A stretch of 34,521 nt of DNA from Coraliomargarita sp. (lineage in GTDB: Bacteria > Verrucomicrobiota > Verrucomicrobiia > Opitutales > UBA953), in assembly GCA_024638885.1 (NCBI GenBank), contig JAHEJL010000020.1, positions 1 to 34,521 on the forward strand, written 5' to 3'. The notes under the pieces were generated by a model. It saw only the letters and a program-made list of their open reading frames with translations, had not been told where the DNA came from and searched no databases. The translations under genes were made by a program, and so were the position numbers. Below are positions 29,661 through 34,521 of this stretch, in pieces. Each line of letters begins with the position of its first letter. Position 1 is the stretch's first letter.

Positions 29661-31466
29661 ATGCCCAAAAAGAACGCCGCCAAGAACTCCACCTCCTCCG
29701 CCCCTGCGGCCGTCTCGGCCAAGACCGGCGTCAAGATGCGCGGTTGCGACGTCATGGTGCGATGCCTCGAGAACCTCGGCGTCGACACGATCTTCGCCTA
29801 CCCGGGCGGCGCTTCGATGGAGCTCCACCAGGGCCTGACCCGCTCCAAGAAGATCCGCACCATCCTGCCCCGTCACGAACAGGGCGGCGCCTTCATGGCG
29901 CACGGCTACGCGCGCTCGACCGGCAAGCCCGGCGTGTGCATGGCCACCTCCGGTCCCGGCGCGACGAACCTCGTCACCGCGATCGCCGACGCGCACATGG
30001 ACAGCATCCCGCTGATCTGCATCACCGGCCAGGTCTACCAGCAGTTCATCGGCCGCGCCGCGTTCCAGGAGACCGACTTCTACGGCATGACCCTGCCGAT
30101 CGTGAAGCACTCCTTCCTCGTCCTCGATTACAACGAGCTGCCGAGCATCATGTACAAGGCCTTCAAGATCGCCACCACCGGCCGTCCGGGCCCCGTGGTG
30201 ATCGACATCCCGAAGGACGTGCAGCAGCACGAGTGGGTCCCCGTCTTCCCGAAGAGCCCTGACGACGTCTCCATCCCCGGCCTGCCGACGCCGCCCAAGT
30301 GCGCGGACAGCGAGCTGGAGCAGGTCCTGCGCCTCATCGAAGGCTCCAAGCAGCCCGCGATCTACATCGGCGGCGGCATCCTTTCCGGCGACGCCCACAA
30401 GGAGCTCCGCGCCTTCGCCGAAGCCACCGGCATCCCCGTCGCGTCCACGCTGATGGGCCTCGGCGCCTTCCCCTGCGACCACCCGCAGTCCCTCTACTGG
30501 TACGGCATGCACGGCACCGTCGCCGGCAACTGGGCCGTCTGCAAGAGCGACCTCCTCATCACGATGGGCGCGCGCTTCGACGACCGCATCACCGGCGCGA
30601 TCGAGAAGTTCGCCCCGGACGCCACGATCGTCCACATCGACATCGACCGCTCCGAGCACCAGAAGAACAAGTTCGCGCACTACCCGATCCACTCGGACAT
30701 CAAGCACGCGCTCGGCCGCCTCGTCGCGCTCGCCAAGAAGGGCTTCAAGAAGCCTGACCTGAAGAAGTGGTACGAGACCATCAACGGCTGGAAGAAGGAG
30801 CACCCGTATCCGTTCAGCTACGAGCGCAACACCAAGCACATCCTCCCGCAGGAGGCCGTCGAGGTCCTCTACCAGGAGACCAAGGGCAAGGCCATCATCG
30901 CCACCGGCGTCGGCCAGCACCAGATGTGGGCCCCGCAGTACTACCGCTTCAACGAACCCCGCCACTTCATCAGCTCGCTCGGCGCGGGCACGATGGGCTT
31001 CGGCCTCCCGGCCGCCATCGGCGCCAAGGTCGCCAACCCGGACGTCCAGGTCATCGACATCGACGGCGACGGCTCGTTCCTGATGAACATCCAGGAACTC
31101 GCGTGCATGAAGATCGAGAAGATCAACGCGAAGATCCTCATCCTGAACAACCAGCACCTGGGCATGGTGGTGCAGTGGGAAGACCGCTTCTACGCCGGCA
31201 CCCGCGGCCACACCATCCTCGGCGACGCCAAGAACATCGGCTCCCCCGACAACCCGGGCGGCCTCTACCCTGACTTCGTCAAGATCGCCAACGGCTTCGG
31301 CATCAAGGCCCGCCAGGTCATGAAGCGCGAAGACCTCCGCGCCGCCATGCGCGAGATGCTCGACCACGACGGACCTTACCTCCTCGACGTCATCGTGCCC
31401 TACACCGAGCACGTGCTGCCCTTCATCCCGCAGAAGAAGTCGGCGATGGAGATCCTGACGAAATAA
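29661..31466 (+). CDS. ilvB: Acetolactate synthase, large (catalytic) subunit
   Basis: ThDP- and FAD-dependent enzyme that makes acetolactate or acetohydroxybutyrate for valine, leucine and isoleucine. The 601 residues begin with a Lys/Ala/Ser-rich extension (about 1-28), then [30 protein letters not shown]. Catalytic Glu is in [20 protein letters not shown]. Also visible are [21 protein letters not shown] and RFDDRITG. The ThDP/Mg motif is [14 protein letters not shown] followed by [18 protein letters not shown]. No small subunit (ilvN) follows; the next gene is trxB on the other strand, so the regulatory subunit must be elsewhere. With leuA in the same window it supplies leucine synthesis. 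Confidence 0.96.
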   Translation: MPKKNAAKNSTSSAPAAVSAKTGVKMRGCDVMVRCLENLGVDTIFAYPGGASMELHQGLTRSKKIRTILPRHEQGGAFMAHGYARSTGKPGVCMATSGPGATNLVTAIADAHMDSIPLICITGQVYQQFIGRAAFQETDFYGMTLPIVKHSFLVLDYNELPSIMYKAFKIATTGRPGPVVIDIPKDVQQHEWVPVFPKSPDDVSIPGLPTPPKCADSELEQVLRLIEGSKQPAIYIGGGILSGDAHKELRAFAEATGIPVASTLMGLGAFPCDHPQSLYWYGMHGTVAGNWAVCKSDLLITMGARFDDRITGAIEKFAPDATIVHIDIDRSEHQKNKFAHYPIHSDIKHALGRLVALAKKGFKKPDLKKWYETINGWKKEHPYPFSYERNTKHILPQEAVEVLYQETKGKAIIATGVGQHQMWAPQYYRFNEPRHFISSLGAGTMGFGLPAAIGAKVANPDVQVIDIDGDGSFLMNIQELACMKIEKINAKILILNNQHLGMVVQWEDRFYAGTRGHTILGDAKNIGSPDNPGGLYPDFVKIANGFGIKARQVMKREDLRAAMREMLDHDGPYLLDVIVPYTEHVLPFIPQKKSAMEILTK

Positions 31467-31486
31467 TCCCGCGAGGGATTATTTCG
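31459..31486 (+). terminator. Strong hairpin containing the ilvB stop codon
   Basis: CGAAATAATCCC - GCGA - GGGATTATTTCG, a perfect 12 bp stem with a GNRA-type loop. The stop TAA (31464-31466) is inside the left arm. Arm L begins at 31487. Confidence 0.55.
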
Positions 31487-31532
31487 AGGGGGCACGTGGG
31501 CAAGGTGACACGTGGGCCAGAGGAAGAAATGA

Positions 31533-31565
31533 ACAGGGGCGCGCAAGCGCCCCTGCTGCTTTTGG
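31533..31565 (+). terminator. Second terminator-like hairpin after ilvB
   Basis: CAGGGGCGC - GCAA - GCGCCCCTG then CTGCTTTT: a 9 bp stem with a short T-run, 67 bp beyond the stop and inside the island, after the L arm. Confidence 0.65.
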
Positions 31566-31578
31566 GACGATACAAGAT

Positions 31579-31605
31579 CTCAAGGGGAAACCGGAGGATT
31601 GGCTG
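31579..31605. repeat. S element, left arm only (copy 7)
   Basis: CTCAAGGGGAAACCGGAGG and ATTGGCTGGGC are present, but no partner arm follows; GTCCCAG and a type c unit start about 20 bp later. Confidence 0.6.
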
Positions 31606-31627
31606 GGCATGCATTCTCAGGTCCCAG

Positions 31628-31750
31628 GTAGGGACGTGATTGCCATCACGTCCGTTCGCTTGCGCATACCGCAGGTCGACGGCCTTAGCTAAGACCCGCT
31701 TACTCCGCCCATACGGGCTCGAACGGCGGCGATGGCAATCGCCGCCCTAC
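31628..31750. repeat. GTAGGG unit type c, copy 4, inverted
   Basis: Begins GTAGGGACGTGATTGCCATC and ends GATGGCAATCGCCGCCCTAC, the reverse complement of copies 1-3. The linker again differs. Confidence 0.82.
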
Positions 31751-31794
31751 CCAGAGACATGATTCAGTTTCAGGTTACAGGTGACGGCCACCAG

Positions 31795-31818
31795 AGGGCA
31801 GCACCGCGTGCTGCCCTA
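31795..31818. repeat. GGGCAGCAC hairpin (type f, copy 2)
   Basis: GGGCAGCAC-CGC-GTGCTGCCC then TAG. It is a perfect stem related to 510-537, but its 5' GTAG foot is lost (CAGA). Confidence 0.6.
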
Positions 31819-31887
31819 GCTGCATTCATCCTCGGGTGGCGGGTGGCAGCCTCAGGTGGCGGGTGGCGGGTGGGCGTAAGACATCGG

Positions 31888-31941
31888 GTAGGGCCGGCCA
31901 TCCTTGGCCGGCCGCGGCCGAGCAGGGATGCTCGGCCCTAC
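31888..31941. repeat. GTAGGG unit type a, copy 3
   Basis: A 54 bp unit differing from copies 1 and 2 at one base (GGGCCGGCC for GGGCTGGCC). The change turns the G-T pair in hairpin 1 into G-C, so the stem is kept. Confidence 0.84.
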
Positions 31942-31961
31942 CTCGAGACAGCGACAATAAA

Positions 31962-32040
31962 CTCAAGGGGAAACCGGAGACCGGGAATGATGCTTCGGGC
32001 ATAAACCCCAGCTGACATTCCGGTTTCCGGTCTCCCTTTG
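31962..32040. repeat. S palindrome, copy 8
   Basis: CTCAAGGGGAAACCGGAGAC with partner CCGGTTTCCGGTCTCCC. The centre is GAATGATGCTTCGGGC, changed from the usual GATTGGC. Confidence 0.74.
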
Positions 32041-32083
32041 CTTCATCTTCTTGCCCACGTGTCCCCTTGCCCACGTGCCCGCT

Positions 32084-32104
32084 CCTTGCGACTCCGTCGC
32101 AAGG
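32084..32104 (-). terminator. Hairpin just after the trxB stop codon
   Basis: CCTTGCGAC-TCC-GTCGCAAGG, a perfect 9 bp stem 1 bp beyond the trxB stop. It abuts the inverted L arm, in the same layout as the stop-codon hairpins, but here the stop is outside the stem. Confidence 0.55.
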
Positions 32105-32105
32105 C

Positions 32106-33023
32106 TCAGTGACCAGCCAGCCAGCGCTCGGCTTCGATCGCGGCGCGGCAACCCATGCCGGCGGCGGTGATAGCCTGGCGATAGACGTGGTCGGCGCAGT
32201 CGCCGGCGACGAAGACGCCCGGGACGCGGGTGCTGACGGTGTTGGCGCCGGCGACGAAATAACCGCCTTCGTCGACCTCGAGGGCCGGCGTGAAGGCCTG
32301 CGAATTAGGCACGTGGCCGATGGCGACGAAGACGCACTTCACGCCGAGGTCGCGGGCGGCGCCGGACTTCTCGAGGACGCGCAGGGTGTGCACCTTCTCG
32401 TCGCCGAGGATCTCGGTCGGGGTGACGTTGAGCACGAGCTCGATCTTCTCGTGGGTCTTCACGCGCTGGACCATGATGTCGGAGGCGCGGAAGGTGTCGC
32501 GACGGTGCACGAGGTAGACCTTGGAGGCGAAGCGGGTCAGGAAGAGGGCTTCTTCGCAGGCGGAGTCGCCGCCGCCGACGACGGCGACCGGGACGTTGCG
32601 GTAGAACGCGCCGTCGCAGGTCGCGCAGGTGGTCACGCCGTTGCCGCCGTAATACTTCTTCTCGCCGGGGATGCCGAGGAGGCGGGGCGAGGCGCCCGTG
32701 GCGATGATCACGGCCTTGGCCTCATAGGTGGCTTCGCCGCCCTTGAGCTTCTTGACCGGGCCGGAGAAGTCGACGGAGTCGATACGGTCCCAGGCGAACT
32801 TGGCGCCGAAGCGCTCGGCCTGGCCCTTCATGTTCGTGATGAGCTCGTTGCCGTCGACGCCATGGACGAAGCCGGGGAAGTTCTCGACCTCGGAGGTCGT
32901 GGTGAGCTGGCCGCCGGGCTGGCCGCCTTCGAGCACCAAGGGATTGAGGCCGGCGCGGGCGGCGTAGATGGCGGCGGTCAGGCCGGCGCAGCCGGTGCCG
33001 AGGATAAGGACGTTTTCAGCCAT
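32106..33023 (-). CDS. trxB: Thioredoxin-disulfide reductase
   Basis: NADPH-dependent FAD enzyme that reduces thioredoxin. The 305 residues show the FAD loop [41 protein letters not shown], the redox pair C133-A-T-C136 in [11 protein letters not shown], the NADPH loop [15 protein letters not shown] with HRRD, and the FAD tail [23 protein letters not shown]. All catalytic residues are in place. The frame is open for ten codons upstream, but the ATG at 33023 (MAENVLILG) is the normal N-terminus. It is a single gene convergent with ilvB and divergent from secA. Confidence 0.97.
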   Translation of the reverse strand: MAENVLILGTGCAGLTAAIYAARAGLNPLVLEGGQPGGQLTTTSEVENFPGFVHGVDGNELITNMKGQAERFGAKFAWDRIDSVDFSGPVKKLKGGEATYEAKAVIIATGASPRLLGIPGEKKYYGGNGVTTCATCDGAFYRNVPVAVVGGGDSACEEALFLTRFASKVYLVHRRDTFRASDIMVQRVKTHEKIELVLNVTPTEILGDEKVHTLRVLEKSGAARDLGVKCVFVAIGHVPNSQAFTPALEVDEGGYFVAGANTVSTRVPGVFVAGDCADHVYRQAITAAGMGCRAAIEAERWLAGH

Positions 33024-33053
33024 GGGTATGTCCCATCTTGAGGGCGGGAGCAC

Positions 33054-33146
33054 AGCCGCAAGGCCGAAAACCCGATGTGAACAACCCGAGTCAAGGCTTG
33101 CCCCGGGGGGTGGGGTCGGGGTTTGCTACGGGTCGCTCCCGGACCC
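33054..33146. other. Divergent trxB-secA spacer
   Basis: It contains a G-run block, CCCCGGGGGGTGGGGTCGGGG (about 33101-33121), and no island module. No promoter can be named with confidence. Confidence 0.3.

Positions 33147-34521
<1,375 letters not shown>

Larger units (their letters stand above)
31467..32083. repeat. Repeat island between convergent ilvB and trxB
   Basis: L (31487-31522), the terminator above, half an S element (31579-31605), inverted type c unit (31628-31750), GGGCAGCAC hairpin (31795-31818), GGTGGCGGGTGGC arm (31832-31880), type a copy 3 (31888-31941), S copy 8 (31962-32040), inverted L (32051-32081). No gene is seen. R and type d are missing. Confidence 0.82.

Overview
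The window is high-GC chromosomal DNA (about 65-68% GC in the stretches I counted) that fits Verrucomicrobiota, probably Opitutae. Three things point there: a PSCyt1/DUF1549/DUF1553 gene paired with a DUF1501 gene, a 52-residue basic protein that I recognise as the Chlamydiae/Verrucomicrobia/Planctomycetes small basic protein family, and a DUF5009-type membrane acyltransferase. This placement is inference from gene content; no rRNA gene is present.

Layout: the 3' end of dapB; a minus-strand operon lptG-rlmI-ruvA; a divergent pair PSCyt1-DUF1549-DUF1553 / DUF1501; the small basic protein gene; leuA (long, yeast/actinobacterial type); a sulfur module (two half-size YeeE/YedE permeases, an ArsR regulator with a palindrome abutting its start codon, and a CoA-disulfide-reductase-rhodanese-rhodanese-DUF2892 fusion); an M42 aminopeptidase; a photolyase; the acyltransferase; a minus-strand pair purL plus a low-GC S51 peptidase; ppdK; a small membrane protein; thiD; ilvB; trxB; and the 5' part of secA. 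Most are housekeeping genes. The sulfur module and the S51 gene are the accessory parts.

The striking feature is between the genes. Eight intergenic islands, about 4 kb in total, are built from a small vocabulary of repeats: (i) 52-124 bp units that begin GTAGGG and end CCCTAC and hold two or three hairpins, arranged like REP/BIME elements but with at least seven different stem sequences; (ii) an 80 bp imperfect palindrome (called S here) starting CTCAAAGGGAAACCGG; (iii) a G-rich module R around GAGGCCCAGAGGCTC...TTGACCAG; (iv) an outer arm L, AGGGGGCACGTGGGCAAGG, that appears inverted at the far side. L, R and the GTAGGG unit are nested, giving about 280 bp matryoshka palindromes in three near-identical copies (10193-10475, 15023-15319, 16628-16903). 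At the gene-side edge of L there is usually a gene-specific perfect hairpin that often contains the neighbouring stop codon (dapB, ruvA, leuA, yeeE-2, the M42 gene, ilvB). Islands are absent inside operons and absent where an ordinary T-tailed terminator ends the gene. No transposase or RAYT gene is in the window, so any mobilising enzyme would have to act in trans.
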